A DNA stretch of 64,000 nt, from positions 248,001 through 312,000 of the forward strand of contig MU001495.1 of NCBI GenBank assembly GCA_010093485.1. The letters are read 5' to 3'. Below the pieces are notes generated by a model, which saw only the letters and a list, made by a program, of their open reading frames with translations, was not told the DNA's origin and did no database searches. Positions within the stretch are counted from its first letter, which is position 1, and every line of letters starts with the position of its first letter. The stretch is from Karstenula rhodostoma CBS 690.94. Taxonomy: Eukaryota > Ascomycota > Dothideomycetes > Pleosporales > Didymosphaeriaceae. The translations under genes were made by a program, and so were the position numbers. Below are positions 18,730 to 30,027 of the stretch, piece by piece.

Positions 18730-19956
18730 GTGTTCTGGCATAATTCATTGCTCCTTCTGGGTATTCTGGCTGCTTTCGGTAACGCAGCTCCCGTATTCTC
18801 CATCCAGAAAGGTCTCACAGCTCCTGAAAATCTCACGCATCTTACCGAATCCATTAAACAAGAACATCCTTTGGATCGTCGCGGAAAACCCAAGAAACCT
18901 CCCGCAGGTACCGCAGTTACGTATGTCTGGCGTGCTGATAGACGCAGCCCGAAAGAAATTGTTGCCGCCGACGGTTTCAGACCGAAGGGTGAACTTATCG
19001 GTAAATTCGATTTGAGTTTGTGGAAACACACCCACGGAACTGTTGTCGACGGCCTTGGCACCGGGAACGACAACGACGGCTACGTATCCAAAAGCTCATC
19101 GTTCAAATTTGTCGAAAAGTGGCTCAGATATGAATTAAAAGGCCATGGCATGATCTATAAAATCGCAGCTTACCCTAATCTCATCGATGTCCAGGCAACT
19201 CTGGGAAAATACTACCATCTACCGCACGAAAAAGAATTTGCTGCAATCCACAGCATTACATTCGACCAGATCAGAGGTTAGATTCCGTACTATAAAGACA
19301 AGAAGGGTCTGGTTAGGGGTCACTATGTGCACAACAAACGCTACAACAAACGCTACACCAAAGCCAAATATGACAACCAACGTCATGCAGGGGCTCAATA
19401 CAACTTGGCCGGCTTCCCCGACGACTTTCGAGCATGGAAAAAAGACCCCTGGATTCTCTACTCCTATTGCAGACCCCACAACGCCCGGGACTTGTTCGTG
19501 GGTGACAAGCCTCTTCAATCTCCAGCACCAGGAACAGCGCTCGTCACCAGGGCAAGAGCAAGAAAGTCCCGTCCTTCCGGAAAGAAAACATCAGCAACTC
19601 GAAAGCACAACAGGGCTAAGAAAATGCCAAAGACCACACGGCCGAAGGCGGGGGTTCCCACGGACAAGAAACCCCGGACGAGGTGTTCGGCTGCAATGAA
19701 GAAGACAGGCAAGTGTCGCACTACGAAGCCTCAAACCAAGTGTACAGCAGCGATGAAGATGAAGGGACGGTGCAAGGATGACAAAAAAGGAAAATGCGGC
19801 CCAATCAAATCGAGCACTGAGGCCTACCACGAATATGTTAAGTTACTTCAGGCTGGAAAGCCCCCGCTACCGGGCGCCCCACCGACGGATGGCGGCAAGG
19901 GTAGCAATAAGGGGTCTAAGAAAGGCTCCAGTAAGAAGCCAGGAGGGAGAGCTTAG
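18730..19956 (+). pseudogene. Secreted ADP-ribosyltransferase (enterotoxin-A/pertussis-S1-like), disrupted
   Basis: The frame encodes a hydrophobic leader followed by an enterotoxin-A-type ADP-ribosyltransferase domain. The R-S-E elements are visible: Arg in VWRAD (codon 18931-18933), a Ser-Lys-Ser version of the Ser-Thr-Ser element (19087-19095), and Glu-x-Glu (19228-19236). The family transfers ADP-ribose from NAD to host proteins and occurs in many insect- and plant-associated fungi. Two lesions are seen. No ATG exists between the in-frame TAG at 18673 and the domain, where the leader opens with GTG at 18730. An in-frame TAG at 19279-19281 ends the domain, although the same frame stays open to 19956. 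That downstream part is Lys-rich, with two CxAAM...C repeats around 19690-19790. It is probably a pseudogene; a missing 5' exon is the alternative for the start. Confidence 0.8.
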
Positions 19957-20231
19957 ACCCCAGGAGGGAATGTTCAAATCATGATCGCAGGCCCAAATGG
20001 AGCTTTGGTGCCACTCGAGGATTGGCGATGAACTAGCTAGCGTTTCGAACATTTCATGTATCTTCATCGGAGTGTACGGCTAAATTCCTTTGCTCACTAT
20101 TGCAGACATCGGTCTCGTTCGTAGCGTTCACGCAACACACCATTTTTCGTTACAGGTCCTTGAAGAAACTATCATCGAAAAGATCTTGTGTACCGCTCTC
20201 CGTCTCGGCTTCGAAAATATGAGTTTGAAAA

Positions 20232-20693
20232 CTAATACTCGTATACATATAGTGTCGGAGCATTGCTCATTTTGCAGCCCATCAACCCCCTAGAGAAGTT
20301 GATAGCTTCTTGCTTTGCCTCTTCCTCGGTGACCTGCTCCCCAAGGTATCCCAGACTCTTGGGATTCCACGTAATACTTGTGATCTTGCCCCAGTTGTCG
20401 CCTTCAGTCTCGTGCGGATTGCCAGCCTCAACAGCGATATGCATATAAGTAGGCCCCGGTCCGCTTCTAGAGACATGAACCACAGTATTGCCCTTGGCGT
20501 CAGGCGTGTCAGTGACGCAGCTCCATTTGTTATCCATGTCTCTAGGCCGGAAACCCTCTAGGAGCTTGTTGTAGTCTTCGTGTGTAAGGGCCAGGTCCCA
20601 ATCTGACGTGATTGGATGTTCAATAGGGCTTTTGGTACGTCCGAATTTCTTAGTAGATATTCTGGACATGACTTTGGATATAATTCTGGACAT
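20232..20693 (-). CDS. Conserved fungal protein of unknown function (153 aa)
   Basis: Minus strand, intronless, ATG ending at 20693; a second Met at residue 9 is also possible. A basic N-terminus (about 25 residues) precedes a compact domain beginning SDWDLALTHEDYNKLLEGF and continuing PRDMDNKWSC, a hydrophobic strand TVVHVSRS, then a C-terminal part with LGEQVTEEEAKQEAINFSRG and MGCKM. The pattern reminds me of a widespread uncharacterised ascomycete family of ~120-150 aa, recalled by pattern and not checked. It is soluble, with no membrane segment. It is convergent with the disrupted ADP-ribosyltransferase gene. Confidence 0.75.
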   Translation of the reverse strand: MSRIISKVMSRISTKKFGRTKSPIEHPITSDWDLALTHEDYNKLLEGFRPRDMDNKWSCVTDTPDAKGNTVVHVSRSGPGPTYMHIAVEAGNPHETEGDNWGKITSITWNPKSLGYLGEQVTEEEAKQEAINFSRGLMGCKMSNAPTLYVYEY

Positions 20694-21505
20694 CCGGGCT
20701 GGAAGTTGAGCGTGGTTGTGTCACAAAGCGTGCCGGAACAATGGATAGATGCGATCCTGGGAATTTGGTACCTAATGTCGAGGCACAGGTGGTAGAACAG
20801 GCAATCGAAAAGCTAAGCGTGTAGCCCAGCCAGAAGTTTGGGGAACAGCTTACGTTTGAACCCTACAGAATATGCAACTTGATCGGTGTTTTGCACAATA
20901 GGTAAGTACTAATGCGAAGGGTTCAGAGAAAACCGAGAGATGAAATCGAAGCCCAAGTAGGATCGTGGGTCGTGGTGCACCTTTGTAGAAGAAGTGTGGC
21001 GGGGGGCTGTAAAGCGGCGTGGGCTTACTGCGTAGAACGCCGCTCGGGGACGCAAACCAGGCTTAGCTCTCGGATAATCCGCTGTCCCACGTGACCACAT
21101 ATAAGCGTGTACTGTGGTTGTATATTTTCGCAATGGGTCGTCTAAAGAGAAGTTACTTAGCCTCTTTAGGTGTTATTTCCCTTTACTACTACGCCTTTTT
21201 TCTTCTTCTTTGTGTTTTGACACCCCACAGTGTTCCTGTATTGAGTTTTGCCGCGGCTTGCAGAAGCTCGAGAAATATCACATTTGACTACACCTTTTTA
21301 ACCGGGCTAAGAAGTCTCTACTGCGAAAAGATAGGGCTGTACCCGCAGTATTAAAATAAATGACATAAGCCCAAGTACATGCTAATCTTTCTTTCGCAAG
21401 CTACACAGGTAGATGACCATACCATAGCATCCCTTGATTCCAGAAATAACACATGAAAACAAACGCATGACATAGTCAACATTGACTGCGCCCGAGCTTT
21501 CACCA
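20694..21505. other. Intergenic; weak small membrane ORF only
   Basis: No well-supported gene. A 74-codon ATG frame at 21133-21354 (plus) encodes one hydrophobic segment (YYYAFFLLLCVL) and nothing recognisable. The 21235-21290 part resembles the AT-rich relic at 7200-7250. Confidence 0.3.
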
Positions 21506-22110
21506 TCACAGGCCGCATTCTCTCACCTTGCGCATAAGCTTAGAGCGCGCCTGGCTGTACAAATTCACAAAGAACCTCGTAAATATCAGGTTCTCGTAGA
21601 AAACCACGGTATCTAACTTATACAACTCCACGCCAACCCGTCCATCATGAACATCGACCGCAGCCAGTACTTTGACGCTCTCACAACTGATATCATGGTG
21701 AACACCTTCCACCGGGCCGACCACGAAATCAAGTGACCCATCAAAGTCGTCCATGCGGACGCTCACACGCGGGATACCAGACTTGCAAACCTCGATCGAC
21801 GCAAAATCCCCGACCGTCATCCACCTCAACGTCTACGAGCCCGGCAAGTGCCTGAGGTACCTTAGGCCCATGCATATCGCCACTGCTAAACCCAGGCAAA
21901 TTCTGCTGTCTCCATCCCAGATCTTTCCCAGCGAGGAGTTCAGGCCGCTCGTTAAATAGCTGCGGAAGCCTCGAGCAAAGCAGAACGTGATAGTCGTTGC
22001 CAAGGTCGTGGGCTATGGCGATCTTCACCGTGTGGCATACACCATGGAGGCAGAACTCGCGCGATCTTTGGGAGGAGCTGACGAACTTTCATGGCGATTC
22101 AGTCTGGCAT
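21506..22110 (-). other. Coding-like fragments on minus, possible decayed or spliced gene
   Basis: Two minus-strand frames look protein-like. One runs 22110 to about 21880 without an ATG (contains VKIAIAHDLGNDYHVLLC and LPQLFNERPELLAGKDLG). The other starts at the ATG ending at 21820 and ends at 21506 (contains TVVFYENLIFTRFFVNLYS). They are offset by a frame, and no clean intron joins them, although GTACCTCAGG near 21872 could be a donor. The opposite strand also has a short protein-like frame (21997-22236, ending in KQEDD). I could not settle the strand or product. Confidence 0.3.
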
Positions 22111-22236
22111 TGGCAGGGCGTGCGATACGTCGAGCTCATGAAGGGTGACAGTATCGCGGCGCAGGCTATTGAGGCGAATAAGGACGCTGCTATGAATTCG
22201 GATGGAGAGGTCGTCGCCAAGCAGGAGGATGATTGA

Positions 22237-22561
22237 GAAGCCTAGCGATAGAAGGCAATCAGGCATCCAGGACCTTACGTTTGCGCATGGGATGATTTCG
22301 ACGAAAGAATTTTTCACAGGTGGACGAGTTGGACGGATACAGCATGGGCGTCGACGTCGAAGGGGCATGATGGTTCGGTAGTATGATGTAGCTTGAGAAG
22401 AGCGAGGGAGGGATCTGGTCCATATAGCTGCGGAGCATCAGGAAAATGCAATACTTGATAACAGGAGTTTCATAATCCTACAACCCTCATATGCTGCCTC
22501 CCGCCCATCAACCCCACCCTCCAAGCTCGCATCAATTAACAAGTCACCCCAACCCCACCGC
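22237..22561. other. Intergenic, 3' side of DHFR
   Basis: About 325 bp with no gene supported. It contains the presumed 3' untranslated region of the dihydrofolate reductase gene on the minus strand, with CAACCCCACC-type runs near 22510-22560. Confidence 0.35.
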
Positions 22562-23332
22562 TCACCGCTCCACCCTCTCAAACATCTCAAACACAAACCT
22601 CACCCCCTTCTCCTCAACCGGCTCGACCTTCTCCCCCGTCCATTCCTCTATTTCATCCTTACTGCTACGCTTCCACCCGGCATCCTTCTCCAAATCCACC
22701 GAGAAAAACGTATCGCACTCGTACTCCTCCTCAATATTGGTCAGCAACACGCGCTCCGTCTGCGGCAGCTGGAGCGCAGCATCGTATATCGTTGCCCCGC
22801 CAATAACGAAAACTCTTTCGATCTCCGGCTTGTCTTCTGCCTCCCCCTCTGCCTCAGATTCTGAGCGGGTGTTGTACGACTGCAGCACCTCCAACGCCTC
22901 CCCCACACTGCCCACAGCCTCCACGTTCTCTTGTCCCTTTCCCGTCCCACCGCTCTCATCCTGCAGCTTCGTAGTAAAAGCCCCAGGCGTCCGCGTAACA
23001 ACCACATTCACGCGCCCCTCGAGCGGCCTGAAGCGCGGCGGGATGGAATCCCACGTCTTCCTTCCCATAACCACGGCGTTACACCTCCTCCTTCCTTTCC
23101 CTTCGCCCTTCCCGCTTTCTCCGCTGCTCGAGGCGAGGGTCGACACGCGCGACGTCACCCGTCTAAAATACGCCATTTCCTTCCTGAGCTGCGGCCAGGG
23201 CAGCGCGCCGCCGCGGCCGATGCCGAGGGATGGTGTCGCGGCGAGGATGAGCGTGAGAGCGAGCGGGTGCTGCGGCGGGGGCATTGTTGCGGCGAGTTGG
23301 TCGGCGTCGGCGACGGAATCGGCGTTGGACAT
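22562..23332 (-). CDS. Dihydrofolate reductase
   Basis: Minus strand, intronless, 256 aa, ATG ending at 23332. It reduces dihydrofolate to tetrahydrofolate with NADPH, feeding thymidylate, purine and methionine synthesis in the cytosol. Diagnostic motifs are LTLILAATPSLGIG, the substrate-pocket segment LPWPQLRKEMAYFRRVT, the NADPH-loop MGRKTWDSIP with PLEGRVNVVVTR, and VFVIGGATIYDAAL. About 30 residues precede the fold, and a Glu-rich insert lies around 165-185, which makes it longer than bacterial DHFR but normal for fungi. The neighbour downstream of its promoter is Psy2 on the same strand. Confidence 0.97.
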   Translation of the reverse strand: MSNADSVADADQLAATMPPPQHPLALTLILAATPSLGIGRGGALPWPQLRKEMAYFRRVTSRVSTLASSSGESGKGEGKGRRRCNAVVMGRKTWDSIPPRFRPLEGRVNVVVTRTPGAFTTKLQDESGGTGKGQENVEAVGSVGEALEVLQSYNTRSESEAEGEAEDKPEIERVFVIGGATIYDAALQLPQTERVLLTNIEEEYECDTFFSVDLEKDAGWKRSSKDEIEEWTGEKVEPVEEKGVRFVFEMFERVER

Positions 23333-23925
23333 TATTGTCTTTGGAAGCGGAGGCCCGGAGCGTGGGGGTGGGGGAGGTTTGACGTCAACGTAGGGTTGCC
23401 GGGCGTGTTATGCAGGGCATGCGCAGTGAGCCGCGACGTCCATGCTTTGGCAGCGGGGCAGGGAAACGCGCTAGAGCGGCACGCGTGAAAACGTGATTGG
23501 AGCTGTAAACAAGCACATGTGATCGTTATTTGCAGGTGAGGAATGGAATTGGGTAGAGATATTGCATTAGGATATCCAGTTTCGGGAGCCAAGGTAAAGT
23601 CCAATGCTACTCGAAACCTGATGCAGACACGCCACCCATTTGGACGTTTCGAGCCCTCGCTCACACACACCCCTCCTCTCGCATATGAACTTCCCTCACG
23701 CGCTGATATATCATACACGGTACGACGGGATACGGACGCAAAGATCCAACAAACGTACCATCGCCGCCATGCAAGCCCTCCTACAAACGCCGTAATGACA
23801 CCGCCCATGCCGCAGTCTCGCCCAAAAAGTTCCCAGTCATACAACTCATTCCCGTTCCAGGGGTATCTCGTGAAAAGGTAGCAGCAGAAATGTCAAGTCG
23901 AGGGCTTCTGGCGCAGGATCGACTT
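23333..23925. other. Intergenic: DHFR promoter and Psy2 3' region
   Basis: 593 bp. Overlapping frames on both strands lack ATG starts or recognisable content. Nothing else is seen. Confidence 0.4.
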
Positions 23926-26817
23926 CTATTCACCGTTGCCTCCTTCCCCGCCGGACTGGAGCGGAATGGATAGCGATATCTTCTTTGGCCCTCCTCCACT
24001 GTCTTTCGCTGAGGCGATATTGGGACTCTTCCGGCGCAAGCTTTTCAGACTGCCGGCGCTGGAATTGCTATTTAGGGACGCGCGGCGCTTCGCAGTGCCA
24101 CTGGACGATATGCTGAGAAGCAGCTCATCGTCTTCGTCGTCCTCTCTTCTACGTTTCTCGGATATCCGCTCGGGCGGTGACTTCGACGCGGCCGGCGTTT
24201 CTTGTGTTGGACTAGTCGTGGATACACTTTGTGGTAATACGGAAGGTGCAGCCGCGGTAAGATCGTCAACTTCGTCGTCCCCTTCGTCGTCGTCTGGGTA
24301 GTTAACCAAGGGGCGTACAGGAGACGCCCCGTTGACAGGCTTTGCGACATTTGGTGCGAATTCGTCCTCTTCATCGGAACCGTTGAAATACGCCTCCTCA
24401 TCCGGATCGGCTTCCTTCAACCCAACGCCCCACTTCCCGCCGTTGACCATGCTCAATTGCTGTCGTGCAGGCGTATCACTGTCAACACTAGTGAAAGATG
24501 CCTCAAGTTCTTGGGTAGTTACGGGTTCATGCATCTGGTCGTATCGTAAAATGAGGCTCTGGAACGTGTCCACATAAGTGATTGTCTGGAGCTTTTCGCG
24601 ATAGGTTTCGACCAGATGTTCAACAATAATCTTAATGTTTTCGCGTTTGATGAATTCGAACAATTCCAGGCAAGCAGAGTTGAGGAGGTTGTCCCTGTTC
24701 ATGTTGTCGAAGAGTATCTTCAGAATCGGCTCAAAGAGTTGGTGCTGAATGATCTGTCGGTTGTGTGTCTCGTCATGCAGACCAATGCAAGAGCGGAAAT
24801 ATTTCAGAGCAGCTGTTCAAGGTTAGGCTGAGTTGCAAAGGATAGTACATGCACATACTGAGCTTCAGGTGCTTCTCCGGACACTCCATCAGCTGCGCTA
24901 CTCGCGCCGCCAGGCCTTCAGAGAGAATGAAATATTTACTTCGGTACGTGTGCTGCCGGATAAAGAAGCACAAAACCTCCACCAAGTGAACATACAAGTT
25001 TGTCTGCTGTATCGTGAGGTTGTCCACTGCGGATAATTAGCTAGAGCTCGATAGAGGAGGTGGTATACATACTTGACTCCCGACCGTCAAGATCCTTGAG
25101 CGGCTGGAAAAGCTTTCTGGCAGATTCGTCGTAGAAGTTCTGTATGAAGGCGTCGGTCTGTGGCAGTGGAGGGAGCTGTCCTCGGACCTTTGCGAGAAAA
25201 TCACTGTTGGATCGGCCCAGTGCCTCTATTGAAGCCGAATTGGCATTAGGATCGAGCAAGATTTTGATAGCATCAGCCATTTGGGATTTGACTCCGAGAT
25301 CGACCTCTATGAGGAGAAGTTCAATGAGTGTGTCGGTCAACGGCTTCGACTTCTCTTGTATCGCCTTGAAGATATAGCTTCGCACCATCAGCGCATCGTG
25401 GTCGATGAGCGATACCAGGATGTCAGTGCCCGCCACGCGTACGGAAGCATCTTGGTGCTTTAGCGCGTATTGGATAACATCCAGGAGGCCGTTGTTGATG
25501 AAATTTTGATAAAGCTGCGCTCGATTCTGCGCCTGCAGGCTCTTGGCGATCGAGGTGCACTGCTGGATAAATAGCACAGCATCCTTCTTCCTCTGCAAAT
25601 TTTGCTCCGCTGATCCAAAAATGCCGAACAGCTCCTTGAGGAACGGTCCGTTCGCTTGCAAATGCTGTACAATGTCGACTTGGTGGAAAAAGATGAGGGA
25701 GTTTAAGACGGAGAAAGTGGGATCATCCAGAATGCGCGCAAGAACAACGTCCTTTAGGTATTGGAGTCGGTATGTGTAGTGGATCTTTCGTTTTATGTTC
25801 TCGTCTTGGATCCTGACAACCTCCTTGAACTTTGACTCGTCGGAAAGGTACTGTCGGTGATTCGCCTTGTGCAAAGGAAAGTCCGGGTCGTATTCCAAAG
25901 CGCCGACGACGCCCAGTACTATGTCGTCGGTGACCACGTATTCGATAATGGAAGTGTCGTTGAGCAGAATTAGCATCTTCATGATACTGCATAACCGATG
26001 CAGATCCGAAGCGCTCTCCAAATCTTCTGCCATCTCCACCAGCGGGATGAGCTTCGGCACGTACTGTTGCGACAAGACGAACTTGGCAAGTGCTTCGCGA
26101 CCGCCCGGGGTGCTGTTCGCAGCGCGCATGTGGTTCTCTATCTCGTGCAAGTTGCCGAGGTCGGGATTCGGTAGCATGATCGGGCTCATGTGTTCGCCGA
26201 TGTCATCGGAGAGGCCATCGTCTGAACGGCATTAGTTCACGTGCTTGTGACGTGAATGTACCCAAACATACCCTGTGCGGCCCTCTCCTGCAAACGCGCC
26301 TGCATATCATTCACGAATTCCCTGTCATATGTTAGCGCGTGATGTCACCGTAGCGACGCGCTCCACACACCATATGCTGCCGCAACCCTCTGGCTCCTGA
26401 AAGCTGAGGGCCATGTCGGTGCCATTCTGCTCGGTCCACACAATGAGGGTATCTGCCGCGGATTAGCGTGGGTCCGGATGTCGCGTGGCACAGTCACCCA
26501 CCTTGTTGCTTCTGGTAGCCATCGTCTTTGGATATTCTGGTCTCAAGGAGCTGGCGCGAGGGGTCGTCTTCGGAGGCGACGAGAATCTTCGCTTCGTCCT
26601 GTAGTCGCACACGTCAGTCTAGGCTCGCACAGGCGCGGGCAGGCATGAGGGGACGGTGACGGCGCAGAATTTGCCGGCCATTGTACCACGGATATCGACC
26701 TACGTTTACGAAGACACCCCTGCAGAAGCCCGTCCCGCGGTCGAACCAGTCATTGTTCTTGAGCTCGTAGACCTTTACGCGCTTGCGATCGTTCGAAGGT
26801 GGCGCTACCAGTGCCAT
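23926..26817 (-). CDS. psy2: PP4 regulatory subunit 3 (Psy2/SMEK)
   Basis: Minus strand, seven exons: 26817-26704, 26598-26502, 26452-26371, 26321-26272, 26221-25073, 25026-24859, 24812-23926; introns 46-105 nt all keep frame; 848 aa. It is the substrate-recognition subunit of protein phosphatase 4, acting in DNA-damage recovery and signalling. The first ~110 residues form the EVH1/PH-like domain (RVKVYELKNNDWFDRGTGF, QKQQDTLIVW, ALSFQEPEGCGSIWEF across splices). The SMK-1 domain follows (MLPNPDLGNLHEIENHM, then HKANHRQYLSDESKFKEVV), then ARM-like helices. From about residue 650 the tail is acidic and Lys/Ser-rich with a likely nuclear signal (KRRRE). Length is typical for the family. Confidence 0.96.
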
Positions 26818-29800
26818 AGTAGGTAGCAGCGGGAGCCTGCTACCTCTCCGGACGGGGCGACACACCCCCCAGAGCGAGGTCGCGGGTCGCGAGCGTCGGC
26901 GCAGGCAGGCAGTGGGCGATGCTGGGCGCCGCGAGATGCGACGGAGACGTTCGGGCCGGCGTGAAGGGTCGCGCGTGGGTGACGGTTAGGAGGCTGGGGC
27001 GTCGCAGGGGGCGCGCGCGCGCGACGAGAAGGCTCTGGGGTGCGGCGGCGCGGGGTGCGGGCAGGACGCGATGGCGGCGCAGGCGTGGTCGTGGGATGCG
27101 TCGAGGTGGGCGGGATCACCAGTCCGTGGGTGGTGGTGTCGCGTCAGGCAGGCCTGAAGTCGGAGGATGCGAGCAGGCGCTGGCGCTGCGCTAGGCTAGT
27201 TGGATGGAAATAGACACTGGGTAATCGATAAGCAACAACGTTGCGTGCAAGCCTGCCGAGCCGCATACGGACGCTAAGATGTCAAATGTCCAGGCACGAC
27301 AGTTCCGGGGGCCGTCTGTTGCAGGTTGAGTCCGTCGACGTGCGAAGTTGCCACCAAGCACCCGAGTGAGGCGTCCCTGCCACCGTTGACGCAATGCGCC
27401 TTGGCGTCCTTGTTGGGATGGTTGGACAGCGCACCGTCGCCGCAACACCAAAAACTCACTAGCCTGACCAAGGGGTTCCTCGGCGTTGACCAATGTCTTC
27501 GTTTCTATGGCATCCGATGTTCTGCTGGATTTTGGTTGAAGGTCGAGGTTCGGCGTCATTCATCGCTTTTTGGTTGGCGCCGAGCTCACGGACGTCACAT
27601 TCGCTGGGCGTACTACCAACTAGATGATGGACAATTGAGCTTTGTGATATATGTGCCTGATACGGTCTGAGTATATGGAGGACACAACTCCTCTAGGGCG
27701 ACCTTTCCGTCTCTAGTTCAGGTGTCAACCACGCATTTCGACACAACTTTAATGCGAAGCAAAGCTAAAGGACGAATGCTTAATCTCTATGTATAGTATG
27801 TAAGTCTGTCTTCTACATCCTGAGCTCATCAAGGGGAGGTCACCTATAATCCCCAGCGACATACAATTCCTGTCCCGTTTGCTTTTCGTAGCAACAGTAT
27901 AGTACTATATATCGGATCTCGCAGGTATGTACAGATTCTCCGACAATAATTATGGGCATGTAAGAGCTAAATGATGTGGGCTGTACTTATAGTGACTAGT
28001 CTGAAGCCGGTAGCTGTTTGCAACTGTGCAAGGTAGGCTGTTGACGTTGTGTACCAATTAATACGAACAGTGCATCAGGCATATACGAGCGACAGACGAG
28101 AGTTGTATTTCGTGACATCCCTCGCGCAACGGCTCCACCTAGGTAGAGTCTGGAAATGCCAGGAAACTATATTATCGGTAATATCTCTTCAACACTCGAA
28201 AAGACAGACCCACGGCTTTGTCGAATACTTTGCCATAGCGACACTCGTACGCCATTTTGTGGGCTTGTATGAAAGCAGGCTGTGGAACCTGGCAAGATGC
28301 CACAGCAGTGGTAGCTTTGCAAGCACGCACACAGCCTGGACAGAGCCTACGATGGACAAGATATGGTGGCAAATCCGATTGAGAATATTGTCCATCCCAA
28401 TATTGACACTGTCAAAATTAACCAAATTATCGAAGCTGTGCTTGAAAGGTTTGGACAAAGGTTGGATGGCCCTAACAATATAGTTTCACCACGTTTGCGA
28501 AAATAGCAAGATTGCTTGTACATCGAGGCAATGCTCGTTCGTACTATCAAAAATTCTGATTGATCAAGAGACGGTCGGGGTGAAAGCAGAGATATAGGGA
28601 ACGTGGTAATCTCAAGCACTTTCGGTTCACCTGCGAGGGTGATTTAGGACCGGCACGATGAGGCAATGCTGACTGAAGATCAAGATCGCGTGGTTCGTGG
28701 GCCAGGTACACGCGGCGGGCCGGCTCCGTAGTGGAGCTGCGCGCTGAACGTTTGGACCGTGGCGACTGTCTCGTGAGGTGTGCAAGGATGGAGAGCTAGG
28801 CTGGCGCTTGCCTAAGCAAGTACTTGCCACAAAAGTGATCAGGTTCTTCGAACCCACCTCATCCTCTTCTGAAAGCTGCCTTACTCATATTGACGGAGCA
28901 GATTTACGAACGGACCAAGACAGCTGAACTAACGAAGCGACACCTAAATTCCTATCAAGTATCTATGGTGGCTTGTCGTTTTAAAGGGTTTCCAGAAAAT
29001 ACAATTGGCTATTACCAGATAAATTGAGCGCGGTTATGGTCTGATGGCACTTCATGTGGGCTCCTGAAAACTCTGCGCACATTTATTGGTTGATTTACAC
29101 ATGATCGCTGGCCCCGAGAAACCAAAGTCAGGAGATAACAGCATGCGATGGAGCAATTGGAGAGCCTCAAGCTGAGTCGCTCCGAAGATGACTTGATAGC
29201 GCTGGACGCTAAAGGGGCGGCATGAATTAGACTCGCCGCTAACCCCTGAAGTAGACTAAGGCAGATTTGGGTGATTCTAGGCTTCGAACTTATCATCACG
29301 TTTTGACTTTGTGGCGTAGACACAGGAATACAAGTGCATATGTGTGCACGATGGTTCGGACCAGCCGTCCCGTTGTGGTGCTGTCGCCCGCGTCCGCTTT
29401 ATCATTTGCCTACCGTTTCAGCCAGAAGCCGACAGAAGAACTTTCACGGCACTTTTCTTGATGCAGGTCAGCCAGGATGGCGCCACCGCGTTCCCCGCGG
29501 AATGACCTCGGGAGATCTGCCGCTTCACTCCGGGTCAATGACGCCGATCAGGTTCCACACCAAAGCTACCACTGGGCTAGGTATCTCGAATTTCACGAAT
29601 TGGACCTTGGCGAGCTGCATCCCATATTCCACACTCTGCAGTGCAACAAACAGATGTCTGATGTTGATATAAGCTCTTAAGCGTAGAGACGTCAAGCCAG
29701 CCATGATATGCTCTAACAAAATCTAGACGCTGTATCTGACAGGAAGTTATCGTATTGACAGCTCTAGAGGTGGCACTAAACTAGTCAGGGCCTTTCATGC

Positions 29801-30027
29801 AGCTCGTAGCGTTTTTTCGTGCACCGGATTCTGGGCAACGCGTACCTGATTCACGTAAATTAACTAAGCTTAATGCATTAAGCTTCGCTCCCGCCGTAAA
29901 GGTCGGAGAAATGCAAGCGACACCCCTTTCTCTGACCTTCAAACACGTTTTTGGTGCTCAAGGTGTGCTCAATCTCCATATCGTGCACACATCAACCACA
30001 GCTACTTGACTGCTAGCTGGCAACACG
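26818..30027. other. 3.2-kb gene-poor stretch
   Basis: The first ~370 bp (26818-27190) are very GC-rich, with CG-rich runs near 27008-27022, and form the Psy2 promoter region. From 27200 to 30027 no frame has an ATG start, protein-like composition and a joinable splice together. The best leftovers, a minus frame around 29704-29525 and frames around 28050-28480, look like shadows or decayed sequence. A short near-palindrome CTAAGCTTAATGCATTAAGC lies around 29864-29883. Confidence 0.45.

Noticed and set aside
22491..23488. Long plus-strand frames opposite DHFR
   Set aside because: Ser/Pro-rich antisense shadows; the minus strand encodes all DHFR motifs.
27191..27670. Frames on both strands of about 114-122 codons after Psy2
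   Set aside because: No ATG-started, domain-like product on either strand, and the frames mirror each other.
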